From Sphingobacteriales bacterium (GTDB lineage: Bacteria > Bacteroidota > Bacteroidia > Sphingobacteriales > Sphingobacteriaceae), in the NCBI GenBank assembly GCA_025353765.1, contig JANXOD010000035.1, positions 183,124 through 247,123 on the forward strand: a stretch of DNA of 64,000 nt, read 5' to 3'. Within the stretch, counting starts at the first letter, position 1; the number at the start of each line of letters is the position of its first letter. The notes beneath the pieces are model-generated. The model had not been told where the DNA came from and did no database searches. It saw nothing but the letters and a program-made list of their open reading frames with translations. Position numbers and translations under genes: made by a program. Positions 44,880-56,007 of the stretch are shown here, piece after piece.

Positions 44880-46913
44880 ATGAATACACTTATACTAGTA
44901 ACTAAAAAGCTAACAAAAAACGCTATCATAAGAGAATATAGTTTTTTTTTGTTTGCAATTGTATTTGTGCAAAATGTTTTTGCCCAGGCACCCACCATTA
45001 GCTTATTTTCGCCGGCAAGAGGTCCTGTTGGAGCATCAGTAACCATAACGGGGACCAATTTTAATGCCACGGCAAATATTGTTTACTTTGGAGCCACGCG
45101 GGCGCCAATAACAAGTATTGTCGGGAATACGATAATGGTTACTGTACCAACAGGAGCTACCTATCAACCTATTTCTGTATTGAATGTTACTACAGGTTTA
45201 ACTGCTTATTCTTCCAAACCATTTCTAGTAACTTTCCCCAGTACAAATGAAATTACCGCAGCAGATTTTGAACCTAAATTTGATTTTACAGCAGGCAATG
45301 ATCAATTTGAATCTTTAGCAATTAGCGATTTGGATGGTGATGGTAAACCTGATCTGGTAATGCCTGGTGGCTTCGGTGTAAGTATATTCCATAATTCATC
45401 TAGTTCGGGTAGTTTCACTTTTGATAACCCCCTTACTTTAGCTACTGGTATTAGTTCATCTTCCATTCATGTAGCAATAAACGATCTGGATGGCGATAGT
45501 AAACCTGATTTGGTAGTAACTAATAGTTCTGATAATACAGTATCTATATTACGAAATACATCCAGTCCAGGTATCATTTCCTTTGCCACCCATATTGATT
45601 TTGCTACGGCATCTAACCCTTATGATATAGCAATCAGCGATTTGGATGGGGATGGAAAGCCTGATTTGGCAATATCTAGTGGGAATAGCAATAAAATATC
45701 TGTATTACACAATACATCTACTTCTGGCAGTGTTTCATTTGCCGCCAAAGTTGATTTTTCTACTGGAGGTACGGGTTCTCGTTCTGTTGCAATTGGCGAT
45801 ATAGATAGGGATGGTAAGCCCGACTTGGTAGCGTCTAATTTTGGAGATAATACTTTATCTGTATTACGTAATATATCTGTTTCGGGTACTATTGATCTTT
45901 CTTCTTTTGCCACTAAAGTAGATTTTCCAACGAGCATTGGCTCTCCTAATAAAGTAGTGATTGGTGATTTGGATGGCGACGGTAAACCCGATCTGGCCAT
46001 TGGCAATCAAGGAGCCAATGTTATATCAGTATTGCATAATACATCTGTTTCGGGTAATGTCGCTTTTGATCCAGAGGTTGATTTTACCACTGGTCAGAAT
46101 GCTGCTGAATTAGCAATTGGTGATTTGGATGGCGATGGTAATCCAGATCTGGCAGTATCAGATGGTGACGATGATAATATATCTGTCTTACGTAATACAT
46201 CTGTTTCAGGAACTATTAATTTTACTACCAAAGTTGATTTTGCGACTAGTCTTGGCTCAGCAAGTCATATAGAGATAGCTGATTTAGATGGCGATGGCAA
46301 ACCCGATATCGTAACATCTAGCTATTCAGGGCCTGCCTCTATACTTCGCAATAACCCTCAGGGCGTGCTTCCACTTAATTTAGTAAGCTTTAACGGTAAA
46401 CTTGAAAGCAACCAGGTTAACTTAAATTGGCAAACAGCCAGCGAGCAAAATACATCTCATTTTATTATTGAATACAATACAGATAAAACCTTTACAAATG
46501 TTGGTACGATAACAGCAGCAGGCAATAGTAATAATACTAAAAACTATAGTTTTACGCATAAAACACCTAAAAATGGCACTAATTATTACCGCTTAAAAAT
46601 GATAGATAATGATAAACATTTTACTTACAGCCCTGTAATTGCGGTAAAAATAAGCCTGAAAGAAACTAATTTCTCAGTTTATCCTAACCCAACTACAGGA
46701 GATTTTACTGTTAAATTGGATGGAGTAGCAGATGATAATATTACCATACAAATAGCCAGCATTGGCGGAAAAAAAGTTTGGGATAAAAAATACTCAGTTA
46801 AAGAAGGATCCATCCAAATAAAGTTGGATAATGCTGTTTCGCCTGGTGAATATATAGTAACTCTAACAGCAGGCAATCATCAAGAAAAAACAAAACTGAT
46901 GGTAGTAAAATAG
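44880..46913 (+). CDS. T9SS cargo protein with IPT/TIG domain and FG-GAP/VCBS repeats
   Basis: 677 residues. Signal peptide to ~residue 36 (N-V-F-A-Q). IPT/TIG domain ~38-115 (F-S-P-A-R-G-P-V-G-A-S-V-T-I-T-G-T-N-F). About seven FG-GAP/integrin-like repeats follow (I-S-D-L-D-G-D-G-K-P-D-L-A, Ca2+-binding Asp-rich loops), then an FN3-like module and a type A sorting domain (Y-P-N-P-T, S-P-G-E-Y). Likely a surface protein with a seven-bladed propeller; adhesion or sugar binding is possible. Paralogous in its C terminus and upstream region to the gene before it. Confidence 0.87.
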   Translation: MNTLILVTKKLTKNAIIREYSFFLFAIVFVQNVFAQAPTISLFSPARGPVGASVTITGTNFNATANIVYFGATRAPITSIVGNTIMVTVPTGATYQPISVLNVTTGLTAYSSKPFLVTFPSTNEITAADFEPKFDFTAGNDQFESLAISDLDGDGKPDLVMPGGFGVSIFHNSSSSGSFTFDNPLTLATGISSSSIHVAINDLDGDSKPDLVVTNSSDNTVSILRNTSSPGIISFATHIDFATASNPYDIAISDLDGDGKPDLAISSGNSNKISVLHNTSTSGSVSFAAKVDFSTGGTGSRSVAIGDIDRDGKPDLVASNFGDNTLSVLRNISVSGTIDLSSFATKVDFPTSIGSPNKVVIGDLDGDGKPDLAIGNQGANVISVLHNTSVSGNVAFDPEVDFTTGQNAAELAIGDLDGDGNPDLAVSDGDDDNISVLRNTSVSGTINFTTKVDFATSLGSASHIEIADLDGDGKPDIVTSSYSGPASILRNNPQGVLPLNLVSFNGKLESNQVNLNWQTASEQNTSHFIIEYNTDKTFTNVGTITAAGNSNNTKNYSFTHKTPKNGTNYYRLKMIDNDKHFTYSPVIAVKISLKETNFSVYPNPTTGDFTVKLDGVADDNITIQIASIGGKKVWDKKYSVKEGSIQIKLDNAVSPGEYIVTLTAGNHQEKTKLMVVK

Positions 46914-47004
46914 GACAAGCTAGAAATTTTTTAATTTCACATAAGTTAGAAAGAGTGGGCCGTATAATACAAAGAGTTCTTCCTTTGGTCGAAAAATGCC
47001 GTCA

Positions 47005-47979
47005 TTATGAAAGAGTTCCTAATCCAACACAGACTTCAGTAATAGTTTTTTTAACAGGCTTAAATTCTATTCCTATTGCTTTTTGAATCTTATCATTAGA
47101 ATAATTCTGATTTTTAAATGCACTGCGAACGGTGTCTTTTGTTAGGCCGTAGCTATTTCCTGTAATAGAAGATGCCAGTTTAGAACCATAATAGGCTAAT
47201 TGTAACATCCAGGGTTTTAAAGCTATAGAAGGAGGTTTTAGGTGAAACTGGTGTGCTATTTCCGTAAACAAATCGCGGTAAGTCCAATTTTCTGCATTGA
47301 TTAGAAAACGTTCTGCTGTAATATCGCTTTCCATCAGAGCGATCATGATTTTAGCTACATCTTCCACGTCCACCAGTCCGCAACTGCCGCCCGGATAATA
47401 TTTTAATCCTTTATGAACAGTTTCAAAGATTTGACCGCTTCCTTCTTTCCCTGCATTTTTACCAATAATAATAGATGGATTTACCACCACTGCATTTAAT
47501 CCTTCGGCAATTGCCCGAAAAACTTCCATCTCGCTCTCGTATTTGGAAATAGAATATCCGCTTTGATGGGTATTAAACTCCCAATGATCTTTTTCGGTAA
47601 TTAACTGGCCTGCTTTTCCATCGCCAACGGCAGCCACAGAACTTATGTGCACCAATTTTCTGATAGAATGTTCCAGGCATAAGTTCACTACATTCGTAGT
47701 GCCTTCTACATTTATCTTTAACATTTTCTTCTTGTCAGATGGATTAAATGAGATAAATGCTGCACAATGGTAAACTTCAGTAACATCCTGAAAAGCCTCT
47801 CTTAAAGAAAAATAATCCAAAGCATCAGCGGTTTGCCAATCAATATTTTGTTTATTTCTTAATATTTCCGGGATGATAGAATCTTGCCGTTTAATAGCTC
47901 TTACAGATTTCCTCTGACCAATTAATTGATGGACCAATTCTGAACCTAAAAATCCGGTTGCACCCGTTATTAATATCAT
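47005..47979 (-). CDS. NAD-dependent epimerase/dehydratase family protein
   Basis: 324 residues from the ATG at 47979, where I-L-I-T-G-A-T-G-F-L-G-S begins; an upstream ATG at 48006 adds nine residues. Extended SDR with S-S-V-A-A-V-G and catalytic Y-S-I-S-K. The end G-I-E-F-K-P-V-K-K-T-I is typical of dihydroflavonol-4-reductase-like sugar/steroid dehydrogenases. Substrate unknown. Divergent from the ureohydrolase-fold gene. Confidence 0.85.
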   Translation of the reverse strand: MILITGATGFLGSELVHQLIGQRKSVRAIKRQDSIIPEILRNKQNIDWQTADALDYFSLREAFQDVTEVYHCAAFISFNPSDKKKMLKINVEGTTNVVNLCLEHSIRKLVHISSVAAVGDGKAGQLITEKDHWEFNTHQSGYSISKYESEMEVFRAIAEGLNAVVVNPSIIIGKNAGKEGSGQIFETVHKGLKYYPGGSCGLVDVEDVAKIMIALMESDITAERFLINAENWTYRDLFTEIAHQFHLKPPSIALKPWMLQLAYYGSKLASSITGNSYGLTKDTVRSAFKNQNYSNDKIQKAIGIEFKPVKKTITEVCVGLGTLS

Positions 47980-48089
47980 TTGAATGAATTTTTTAAATGC
48001 TTTCAAAAGTAATTGATTAATTGGATATTTGTTATTAATGGCTTCATTGTTAATCTATCGTTTTCAATCAATTTTATCTCAACCAATTC

Positions 48090-49271
48090 ATGTCAATAGC
48101 TGATTTTTTATCACCGGTAGAACTTCCTAAATTATTACCCAAAGATGGTTTTTACACTAGCCAGATGGGATCTAAAATAGAAATTTACAGTTCTGATTTC
48201 CCAGATTTGGAAAGCAATACCTATGATATCGCCTTAATTGGGGTTCTGGATGATCGTAATGCTGTAAATAATCAGGGGACTGCTTTGGCGCCAAACCATT
48301 TACGTGAAAAATTCTACCAGTTAAACCAAGGGAATTATAATACCCACATAGTTGATTTGGGGAATATTAAAGCAGGTGCTAAGGTATCAGATACCTATAT
48401 CGCTCTTAAAATGGTGGTAGCAGAATTAATCAAAAAGAATATTTTACCAGTGATTATTGGCGGCGGGCAGGATCTCACTTATGCTCAATACATGGTCTAT
48501 GAAGAATTGGAGCAAAAGGTAGATCTTTTAGTAATTGATTCTCATTTTGATATGGACGAAAGTAAAGAAGGGACGATTGAAACTACTTCTGCTGCCTATT
48601 TAAATAAGATATTTTTACACGAACCTAACTATCTATTCAACTTTAGCAACATGGGTTATCAAAGCTATTTTGTGAACCAGGATAGTTTAAAGGTAATGGA
48701 TAAATTATATTTTGATGTTCACCGCTTAGGCGATGTTTATGGTAAAATAAACACAACAGAACCAATTATACGTAATGCAAATATGATCAGTTTTGATATA
48801 TCTGCCATCCGTTCATCAGATGCAGGTGCAAATGCAAATGCGACTCCAAATGGATTTTATGGAGAAGAAGCTTGCCAGATCTGTCGCTATGCCGGGATGA
48901 ATGATAAACTTTCATCCATTGGGTTTTATGAATTTAATCCGGCTTTTGATACCAACGGACAAACAGCCATGTTGATGGCGCAAATGTTATGGTACTTTAC
49001 GGATGGATTTTATAGCCGCAAAAAGGAATTACCTTTACAGCCCAAATCGCAGTATACTATTTATCGTACTAATTTAAAAGATGGCTCACATGAACTGGTA
49101 TTTGTAAAAAGTAAAAAAACAGACCGCTGGTGGATGCAGGTGCCTTATCCAACCGGATTATCTAAAAATGAACGCTATCATTTGGTTCCTTGTCGTTATG
49201 AAGATTATCAATTGGCCAATTCCGGCGAAATGCCCGATTTATGGTGGCGTACCTATCAAAAGCTGAGTTAA
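48090..49271 (+). CDS. Ureohydrolase (arginase/formimidoylglutamase) family protein with degraded metal site
   Basis: 393 residues. Arginase fold by pattern: G124-G-G-Q-D (G-G-D-H-S in arginases), I-D150-S-H152-F-D154 (D-A-H-x-D) and S-F-D236-I-S238 (S-F-D-x-D). Of the six Mn ligands, the His of the first motif is Gln and the last Asp is Ser, so four remain. A C-terminal extension of ~85 residues (W-W-M-Q-V-P-Y-P) is extra. Databases tend to name such Bacteroidota proteins formimidoylglutamase, but the metal site argues against normal catalysis. Not adjacent to hutH. Confidence 0.72.
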   Translation: MSIADFLSPVELPKLLPKDGFYTSQMGSKIEIYSSDFPDLESNTYDIALIGVLDDRNAVNNQGTALAPNHLREKFYQLNQGNYNTHIVDLGNIKAGAKVSDTYIALKMVVAELIKKNILPVIIGGGQDLTYAQYMVYEELEQKVDLLVIDSHFDMDESKEGTIETTSAAYLNKIFLHEPNYLFNFSNMGYQSYFVNQDSLKVMDKLYFDVHRLGDVYGKINTTEPIIRNANMISFDISAIRSSDAGANANATPNGFYGEEACQICRYAGMNDKLSSIGFYEFNPAFDTNGQTAMLMAQMLWYFTDGFYSRKKELPLQPKSQYTIYRTNLKDGSHELVFVKSKKTDRWWMQVPYPTGLSKNERYHLVPCRYEDYQLANSGEMPDLWWRTYQKLS

Positions 49272-49401
49272 ACCCATTCACCTATACTTTTACTATCTAG
49301 TTAGCATTTTAACTAATTGAAAAAATAAAATAATCGTTATATTTATTTGATATATACTTTTATTTGATATATACTATTGTTCATTTCTAAATCTTTTAAT
49401 T

Positions 49402-51129
49402 ATGAAATATACTTTACTCTCTTTCTTTGCTCTATTAACACTTCTTACATTTCATCCCGCACAGGCCCAACAGCATCTGTATGGCATGACAATATTGGGA
49501 GGTAAAAATAATGCAGGTACGTTTTTCAAATGTGATATTGATGGTAGTCAGTATGTTGTATTACACGATTTTGATCCTCAACAGGGAGGGGTTAACCCTA
49601 ATGGGAATCTTACCTTGGTGGGCAACAAGCTTTATGGCATGACCTCTAAAGGAGGAGTTAATAGTAGTAATAATGGTGGAGTGATTTTCTCCTATGACCT
49701 AACTACTAATAACTATACTGTGTTACATGAATTTGATTCTTCTGGTAATAATGATGGAATATTCCCTTATGGCAGTTTAGTATTAGCATCAAATGGCAAA
49801 CTTTATGGGATGACCTCTGCTGGAGGAAATAGTGGTGATGGCATAATTTTCTCCTATGATCCTGTAAATGATGATTATATTAAAACCCAGGATTTTATTT
49901 TAGTTAATAGCGGGAGCGCTCCTTGGGGAAATCTAACCGAATTAAATGGTAAACTTTATGGTATGACTTCTGCGGGAGGAGGCGACAATTTAGGCGTAAT
50001 TTTTGAATATGACCTATCACTTGACAAAATTGACCAAACATTTGAATTTGGGCAGAACAATGGTATATCAGATGGGGCAACTCCTTTTGGGAGTTTAACT
50101 GTTTTTAATAACAAACTTTATGGTATGACTTCTGCCGGAGGGGGACCAAATGATGGGGGTGCAATTTTCTCCTATGATCCTAATCTTGGGTATACTCATT
50201 TAACTGATTTTGATAATAGCGGATTTAATCCAAATGGTAGTTTAATAGTAATGGGCACTCAACTGTATGGTATGACTAAAAATGGTGGAACATTGGGAAC
50301 ACTTTTTTCATTTGATCCGGCCAATCCAAGTACTATAACAAATCTCGTAAACTTTAAAGGCACCAGTAATGGTGCTAACCCTCTGAGTAGTTTAACTGAG
50401 TTTAAAAACGTATTTTATGGTATGACCCAACAAGGAGGGGCTAATAGCATTGGAGTGGCTTTTAAATATGATCCTGCTGCCGGAACTCAGTATTCCATCT
50501 TACATGAGTTTGATGACTTACCGCCCAATGTTGAAGGAAAATACCCAGCCGGAGATCTTATTGTTGTTGATGATGTTGTATTGCCAGTTAATCTAAACAG
50601 TTTTACAGCCAGAGCAGAAGGCCAAAATGTTAAAATAGAATGGGCCACAGCATCCGAGCAAAATAACGACCGATTTGAAATAGAACGTTCTTTAGATGGT
50701 ATTAAATTCAGTAAGATGGCAACTGTTTCAGGGCATGGTACTACATCTGCGCCACAACGCTATATAGCTTATGATCATAATCCTCATGATGGAATCAACT
50801 ATTACCGGTTAATGCAAATTGATTTAAATGGCCAGTCTGCTGATAAAGGAACTAAATCAGTGAAATTTAGTCTGAATCAATCACAGACTGCATCATTACA
50901 GGTTTCCCCAAATCCGGTGACAAGTTCAATTAAATTTAAACTGAATAATTATACAGGCAAGGAAGTGAAAGCAGTGCTAACTACAACGTCTGGAAAAATT
51001 CTTCACAAGGAAACGGTTCAGGTCAATGCAGAAAATACATTAAATTTTACATTAACTCCAGGATCATATATTTTAAAAGTAAGTGGAGAAAGAGGTTTAA
51101 ATCTTTCTAATGTGGTGCTTGCTCAGTAA
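49402..51129 (+). CDS. T9SS cargo protein with GloVer tandem repeats
   Basis: 575 residues. Signal peptide ends near A-Q-A-Q (residue ~23). Residues ~27-390 hold about eight units of K-L-Y-G-M-T-S-A-G-G ... G-x-I-F-S-Y-D, the GloVer repeat pattern, probably a propeller. An FN3-like module (W-A-T-A-S-E-Q-N-N-D-R-F-E-I-E-R) spans ~395-480 and a type A sorting domain ~495-575 (S-P-N-P-V, T-P-G-S-Y-I-L-K-V). Secreted, function unknown. Confidence 0.87.
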   Translation: MKYTLLSFFALLTLLTFHPAQAQQHLYGMTILGGKNNAGTFFKCDIDGSQYVVLHDFDPQQGGVNPNGNLTLVGNKLYGMTSKGGVNSSNNGGVIFSYDLTTNNYTVLHEFDSSGNNDGIFPYGSLVLASNGKLYGMTSAGGNSGDGIIFSYDPVNDDYIKTQDFILVNSGSAPWGNLTELNGKLYGMTSAGGGDNLGVIFEYDLSLDKIDQTFEFGQNNGISDGATPFGSLTVFNNKLYGMTSAGGGPNDGGAIFSYDPNLGYTHLTDFDNSGFNPNGSLIVMGTQLYGMTKNGGTLGTLFSFDPANPSTITNLVNFKGTSNGANPLSSLTEFKNVFYGMTQQGGANSIGVAFKYDPAAGTQYSILHEFDDLPPNVEGKYPAGDLIVVDDVVLPVNLNSFTARAEGQNVKIEWATASEQNNDRFEIERSLDGIKFSKMATVSGHGTTSAPQRYIAYDHNPHDGINYYRLMQIDLNGQSADKGTKSVKFSLNQSQTASLQVSPNPVTSSIKFKLNNYTGKEVKAVLTTTSGKILHKETVQVNAENTLNFTLTPGSYILKVSGERGLNLSNVVLAQ

Positions 51130-51159
51130 AGAATAAACAATAATATGCTAAAACTAATT

Positions 51160-51192
51160 AAGGCTGCAGAAATTAAAACTGCGGCCTTTTAT
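51160..51192. terminator. Bidirectional hairpin terminator
   Basis: AAGGCTGCAG, nine-base loop, CTGCGGCCTT with one G-T pair, then TT. Between the convergent GloVer gene (ends 51129) and purD (ends 51222). Confidence 0.75.
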
Positions 51193-51221
51193 AGGAAAGC
51201 AGATGTGTATTATTCCACTCA

Positions 51222-52496
51222 TTAAAACAAATCTGCACCAATATCATTTCTAAAATATCTTCCATCATAATATATTCTGCCAGCATCGGCAGTGGCAGTT
51301 TGTACAGCGTCAAACAGAGTTTCTTTTAAAGAAGTAACTGCTAAAACTCTTCCCCCAACACTTTTCACAATGTCACTATCTAATTCAGTACCAGCATGAA
51401 ATACAAGAGAATGCCTTACGTTATCTATCCCGGTAATAGCTCTTCCTTTTAAATATTTACCCGGATATCCGCCTGCAACCAGCATGATTGTAGCTGCAAT
51501 TTTTGGAGATATAATTAATGATTTTTCTGCGAGATTTTCATTGGCAACTCCTAAAAGCAAATCAACAAGATCGCTTTCAATTCTTGGGATCACGCTTTCC
51601 GTTTCCGGATCGCCCATCCTTACATTATATTCGATCACATAAGGATCATCATTCACTTTCATAATCCCAATAAAAATAAATCCCTTATAAGGAATCGCAT
51701 CTTTTTTTAATCCTTCAACAGTTGGGATGATAATACGCTCTTCCACTTTTCGCATAAATTCAGCATTGGCAAAAGGAACTGGAGAAACTGCGCCCATACC
51801 ACCTGTATTTAAACCGGTATCACCTTCTCCAATACGTTTGTAATCTTTAGCTTCCGGAAGAATTTTGTATGATTTTCCATCTGTTAACACAAACACAGAA
51901 AGCTCAATGCCTTTTAAGAATTCTTCAATGACAACAGTATTACTGGCTTCTCCAAATTTGGCATTTACCAGCATAGCCCCGAGCTCAACCTTGGCTTCAG
52001 TTAAAGTTTCGCAAATTAAAACACCTTTGCCTGCGGCTAATCCATCCGCTTTTAAAACGATGGGAAGTTTTTGGCTTTCCAGATAAGTTAATCCATCCTG
52101 TAAAGTAGCTTTTGTGAAAGATTTGAATGATGCCGTTGGTATACCATGCCTGATCATGAATTGCTTGGAAAAATCTTTGCTTCCTTCCAGTTGAGCACCT
52201 TCACATTGCGGACCAATAACCGGGATGTGTTTTAAATCTTCATCTTGCAGAAAATAATCATGAATTCCCTTCACTAAAGGTTCTTCCGGACCTACAACAA
52301 CTAACTTGATTTTGTTCTCTAATATAAATAGCCTCATACCTTCAAAATCCGTCGGTTTAAGATGTATATTTTTGCCAAATGATTCTGTTCCTGCATTTCC
52401 TGGAGCAATAAATAATTTGGAACACAAAAAACTTTGAGATATTTTCCAGGCAAATGCACTTTCACGTCCGCCGGAACCAAGAATAAGAATATTCAT
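51222..52496 (-). CDS. purD: Phosphoribosylamine-glycine ligase
   Basis: 424 residues. ATP-grasp enzyme starting M-N-I-L-I-L-G-S-G-G-R-E-S-A, with G-P-E-E-P-L, L-K-A-D-G-L-A-A-G-K-G-V, and the signature Y-N-V-R-M-G-D-P-E-T-E. Second step of purine synthesis. A minus-strand TATATTTG (52501-52508) lies immediately before the ATG, so the transcript may be nearly leaderless or the promoter lies elsewhere. Confidence 0.95.
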   Translation of the reverse strand: MNILILGSGGRESAFAWKISQSFLCSKLFIAPGNAGTESFGKNIHLKPTDFEGMRLFILENKIKLVVVGPEEPLVKGIHDYFLQDEDLKHIPVIGPQCEGAQLEGSKDFSKQFMIRHGIPTASFKSFTKATLQDGLTYLESQKLPIVLKADGLAAGKGVLICETLTEAKVELGAMLVNAKFGEASNTVVIEEFLKGIELSVFVLTDGKSYKILPEAKDYKRIGEGDTGLNTGGMGAVSPVPFANAEFMRKVEERIIIPTVEGLKKDAIPYKGFIFIGIMKVNDDPYVIEYNVRMGDPETESVIPRIESDLVDLLLGVANENLAEKSLIISPKIAATIMLVAGGYPGKYLKGRAITGIDNVRHSLVFHAGTELDSDIVKSVGGRVLAVTSLKETLFDAVQTATADAGRIYYDGRYFRNDIGADLF

Positions 52497-52609
52497 AAAG
52501 CAAATATATTTATAGATGTGAGATATGAGGCTACAAAAGCGGAGATATTTTAATGGATCATATTAAGGCAAAGGACTTGAAGGCCCTCTCTAATCTTCAT
52601 TTAAAATTG

Positions 52610-52617
52610 TAATTTTG
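52610..52617 (+). promoter_or_regulatory. Candidate -7 box of secA
   Basis: TAATTTTG, 82 nt before the secA ATG; fits TAnnTTTG. The leader would be about 75 nt. Confidence 0.4.
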
Positions 52618-52699
52618 CACTCCGATTGTGCCAATGTGACTTATAATTGCCTATGGCTTAGTTGTTGTATAAATCAGATTTTTAATAGTAAAATATAAG

Positions 52700-55600
52700 A
52701 TGTTAGGATTTTTAAATAAAATTTTCGGAAGCAAATCAGATCGCGATATAAAACTCATCCAGCCACTGGTAGAGAAAACAAAAGAAGAATATGCTAAACT
52801 CGCCGGTTTAAGTAATGATGAATTACGAGCTAAAACATTTGATTTTAAGGCTCGTATCCAGGCTTATTTAACAGATATAGATAAACAATTAGCTGATATA
52901 AAGGATAAAGCAGAAGCAGAGAATCTTCCCATACATGAAAAAACAGCTTTGTATGACGAATTAGACAGACTGAAAAAAGATCGTGATAAAGAACTTGAAA
53001 AAGTCCTTTTGGAGATCCTACCTGAGGCTTTTGCAGTAATGAAAGACACAGCCCGCCGCTTTACTGAAAATAAAACTATTGAGGTTACGGCTACTCAGGC
53101 AGACCGGGAATTAGCGGCACGAAAATCAAACGTTCTTATTAAAGACGATAAAGCTATACATCATAACACCTGGTTAGCAGCAGGTACAGAAGTAACCTGG
53201 AATATGATCCACTATGATGTACAGTTGATTGGTGGTATTGTATTGCATCAGGGGAAAATTGCCCAAATGGCTACAGGTGAAGGTAAAACCTTGGTTGGAA
53301 CCTTACCAGCGTACTTAAATGCATTAGCCGGACAAGGTGTGCACATTGTAACAGTGAACGATTACCTGGCCCGTCGTGACTCCGAGTGGAATGGTCCTTT
53401 ATTCGAATTCCATGGTTTAACGGTAGATTGTATTGATAAGCATCAGCCTAATTCTGAAGAACGCCGTAAAGCTTACTTGGCCGATATCACTTTTGGTACA
53501 AATAATGAGTTTGGATTTGATTACCTGCGTGACAATATGACATTGAGCCCTGAAAGCTTGGTTCAACGGAAATTGCATTTCGCAATGGTGGATGAGGTCG
53601 ATTCAGTTTTGATTGATGATGCCCGTACGCCATTAATTATATCCGGTCCAATTCCCCGTGGTGATGAACATGAATTTTATGATCTTAAACCAAGAATAGA
53701 ACGGTTGGTTACCGCACAGAAAAATTTTATCAATGGAGTTTTAATAGAAGCTAAAAAATCAATAAGCGAAGGTAAATCTGGTGCAAATGATGGTGGTTTA
53801 GCCTTGTTGCGTGCACACAGAGGTTTACCCAAAAGTAAAGCGTTAATTAAGTTTTTGAGTGAGTCCGGGATGAAGCAGATTCTCACCAAAACGGAAAATC
53901 ATTACATGGCAGATCAAAGCAAAGAAATGCCACAAGTTGATTCGGAGTTATTCTTTGTTATTGATGAGAAAAATAATCAGGTTGAGTTGACTGAAAAAGG
54001 GATTGAGCTCATTACAGCTTCCGGTGAAGACCCACACTTCTTTGTAATGCCGGATGTTGGAACTGAAATTGCAGACTTAGAAAAATCAGCTTTATCTAAC
54101 GATGAAAAAATAGCAAAGAAAGACGAGTTGATGCGTGATTTTTCCATTAAATCAGAACGTATCCATTCCGTAAATCAATTGCTTAAAGCCTATACCTTAT
54201 TCGAAAAAGATGTAGAGTATATCATCGACGAAGGCAAAATTAAATTAGTAGATGAGCAAACCGGCCGTATTATGGATGGCCGCCGTTATTCTGACGGATT
54301 GCATCAGGCTATTGAAGCAAAAGAGAATGTGAAAGTAGAAGATGCCACTCAAACCTATGCCACTATTACCTTGCAAAATTACTTCCGTATGTACCATAAA
54401 TTATGCGGTATGACGGGTACTGCAACTACAGAAGCAGGCGAATTATGGCAGATCTATAAATTAGATGTAGTTGAAATTCCAACCAATGTACAAACTCAGC
54501 GTAAAGATCATGAAGATATGGTTTATCGTACCATACGTGAGAAATACAATGCTGTTGCAGATGAAATAACCAAATTAACACAAGCTGGTCGCCCTGTTTT
54601 GGTGGGTACAACTTCGGTAGAAATCTCGGAATTGTTAAGCCGGATGCTGAAACTCCGTGGTATCAAACACAATGTATTGAATGCGAAGCTGCATCAAAAA
54701 GAAGCAGATATTATTGCTGAAGCCGGACAATCGGGTACGGTAACTATTGCTACTAACATGGCAGGTCGTGGTACAGATATTAAATTAGGAGAAGGAGTTA
54801 AAGAAGTTGGTGGTTTGGCAATTGTAGGTACAGAACGCCATGAATCCCGTCGTGTCGATCGTCAATTGCGTGGTCGTGCAGGCCGCCAGGGTGATTCGGG
54901 TTCTTCTCAGTTCTTCGTTTCTTTAGAAGATGATTTAATGCGTTTATTTGGATCCGAGCGTATTTCAAACATCATGGTTAAGATGGGAATTGAAGATGGA
55001 GAAGTAATTCAGCACTCTATGATTACCAAATCTATTGAACGGGCACAACGTAAAGTAGAAGAAAATAATTATGGTGTACGTAAGCGCTTATTGGAGTATG
55101 ATGATGTCATGAACTCCCAACGTTCAGTTATTTACTCAAAACGTAAAAATGCTTTATTCGGCGAACGTCTGGATGTAGATTTGAACAATACCATATTTGA
55201 TGTGGTGGAAGATATTGTATCAGAATACAAAGAGGATGGAAATTTTGAAGGTTTTCAACTGGAGATTATTCGAATTTTCTCGGTAGATCCGGAAATTAGC
55301 GAAAAAGATTTTTCAGATCATACCATTCCTATTTTAACAGATCAGGTTTTTGAAAAGATCGAAGACTTTTATCATCGTAAATCTGAATCTATTGCACAGC
55401 AAACCTTCCCGATCTTAAAAGACGTTTTAAAAGAACGGGGAGATCATATCGAAAATATTGTTGTTCCATTCTCTGATGGAATACGTAACGTTCAGGTTGC
55501 TACTAATCTTCAAAAAGCAGTAGAAACCAAAGGGCATGAGGTTTTTAAGGCATTTGAAAAAACAGTTGTTTTGGCTTTAATTGATGATGCCTGGAAAGAG

Positions 55601-56002
55601 CATTTGCGTGAAATGGATGAATTGAAGCAATCTGTACAAAATGCAGTGTATGAGCAGAAAGATCCATTGATTGTTTATAAAATGGAAGCCTTTGACCTGT
55701 TTAAACAAATGCTTGCAACCGTTAATAAGGATGTGGTCAGCTTCCTGTTTAAAGGAAATATACCATCTCAGGAACCAGCAGAAGTACGTGAAGCTCGTCC
55801 GCAACCTAAGCAGGATCTAAGTAAATTAAAAGTTTCGAAACCAGAACTGGGGCAGGTTACGAATGGTATTCCGGTTGATGATACTCGTGAGTTGCAAAAA
55901 ACGCAGCCTATTCGTGTAGAAAACAAAATTGGAAGAAATGATTCTTGTCCATGCGGAAGCGGGAAAAAATATAAGAATTGTCATGGTGTTGGCGTAGTAT
56001 AA
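52700..56002 (+). CDS. secA: Protein translocase ATPase SecA
   Basis: 1100 residues; longer than the ~900 of E. coli because of insertions typical of Bacteroidota (for example the Lys/Ser-rich stretch ~350-410). Walker [18 protein letters not shown] (DEAD), [10 protein letters not shown] and [11 protein letters not shown] motifs are intact, and the C terminus carries the zinc-binding SEC-C motif [13 protein letters not shown]. Drives Sec export at the inner membrane. Confidence 0.97.
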   Translation: MLGFLNKIFGSKSDRDIKLIQPLVEKTKEEYAKLAGLSNDELRAKTFDFKARIQAYLTDIDKQLADIKDKAEAENLPIHEKTALYDELDRLKKDRDKELEKVLLEILPEAFAVMKDTARRFTENKTIEVTATQADRELAARKSNVLIKDDKAIHHNTWLAAGTEVTWNMIHYDVQLIGGIVLHQGKIAQMATGEGKTLVGTLPAYLNALAGQGVHIVTVNDYLARRDSEWNGPLFEFHGLTVDCIDKHQPNSEERRKAYLADITFGTNNEFGFDYLRDNMTLSPESLVQRKLHFAMVDEVDSVLIDDARTPLIISGPIPRGDEHEFYDLKPRIERLVTAQKNFINGVLIEAKKSISEGKSGANDGGLALLRAHRGLPKSKALIKFLSESGMKQILTKTENHYMADQSKEMPQVDSELFFVIDEKNNQVELTEKGIELITASGEDPHFFVMPDVGTEIADLEKSALSNDEKIAKKDELMRDFSIKSERIHSVNQLLKAYTLFEKDVEYIIDEGKIKLVDEQTGRIMDGRRYSDGLHQAIEAKENVKVEDATQTYATITLQNYFRMYHKLCGMTGTATTEAGELWQIYKLDVVEIPTNVQTQRKDHEDMVYRTIREKYNAVADEITKLTQAGRPVLVGTTSVEISELLSRMLKLRGIKHNVLNAKLHQKEADIIAEAGQSGTVTIATNMAGRGTDIKLGEGVKEVGGLAIVGTERHESRRVDRQLRGRAGRQGDSGSSQFFVSLEDDLMRLFGSERISNIMVKMGIEDGEVIQHSMITKSIERAQRKVEENNYGVRKRLLEYDDVMNSQRSVIYSKRKNALFGERLDVDLNNTIFDVVEDIVSEYKEDGNFEGFQLEIIRIFSVDPEISEKDFSDHTIPILTDQVFEKIEDFYHRKSESIAQQTFPILKDVLKERGDHIENIVVPFSDGIRNVQVATNLQKAVETKGHEVFKAFEKTVVLALIDDAWKEHLREMDELKQSVQNAVYEQKDPLIVYKMEAFDLFKQMLATVNKDVVSFLFKGNIPSQEPAEVREARPQPKQDLSKLKVSKPELGQVTNGIPVDDTRELQKTQPIRVENKIGRNDSCPCGSGKKYKNCHGVGVV

Positions 56003-56007
56003 ATGCT

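Noticed and set aside
51222..52508. Leaderless purD transcript
   Set aside because: The TATATTTG box abuts the ATG, but the spacing to any -33 TTG is wrong and AT-rich chance matches are common; not claimed beyond a note.
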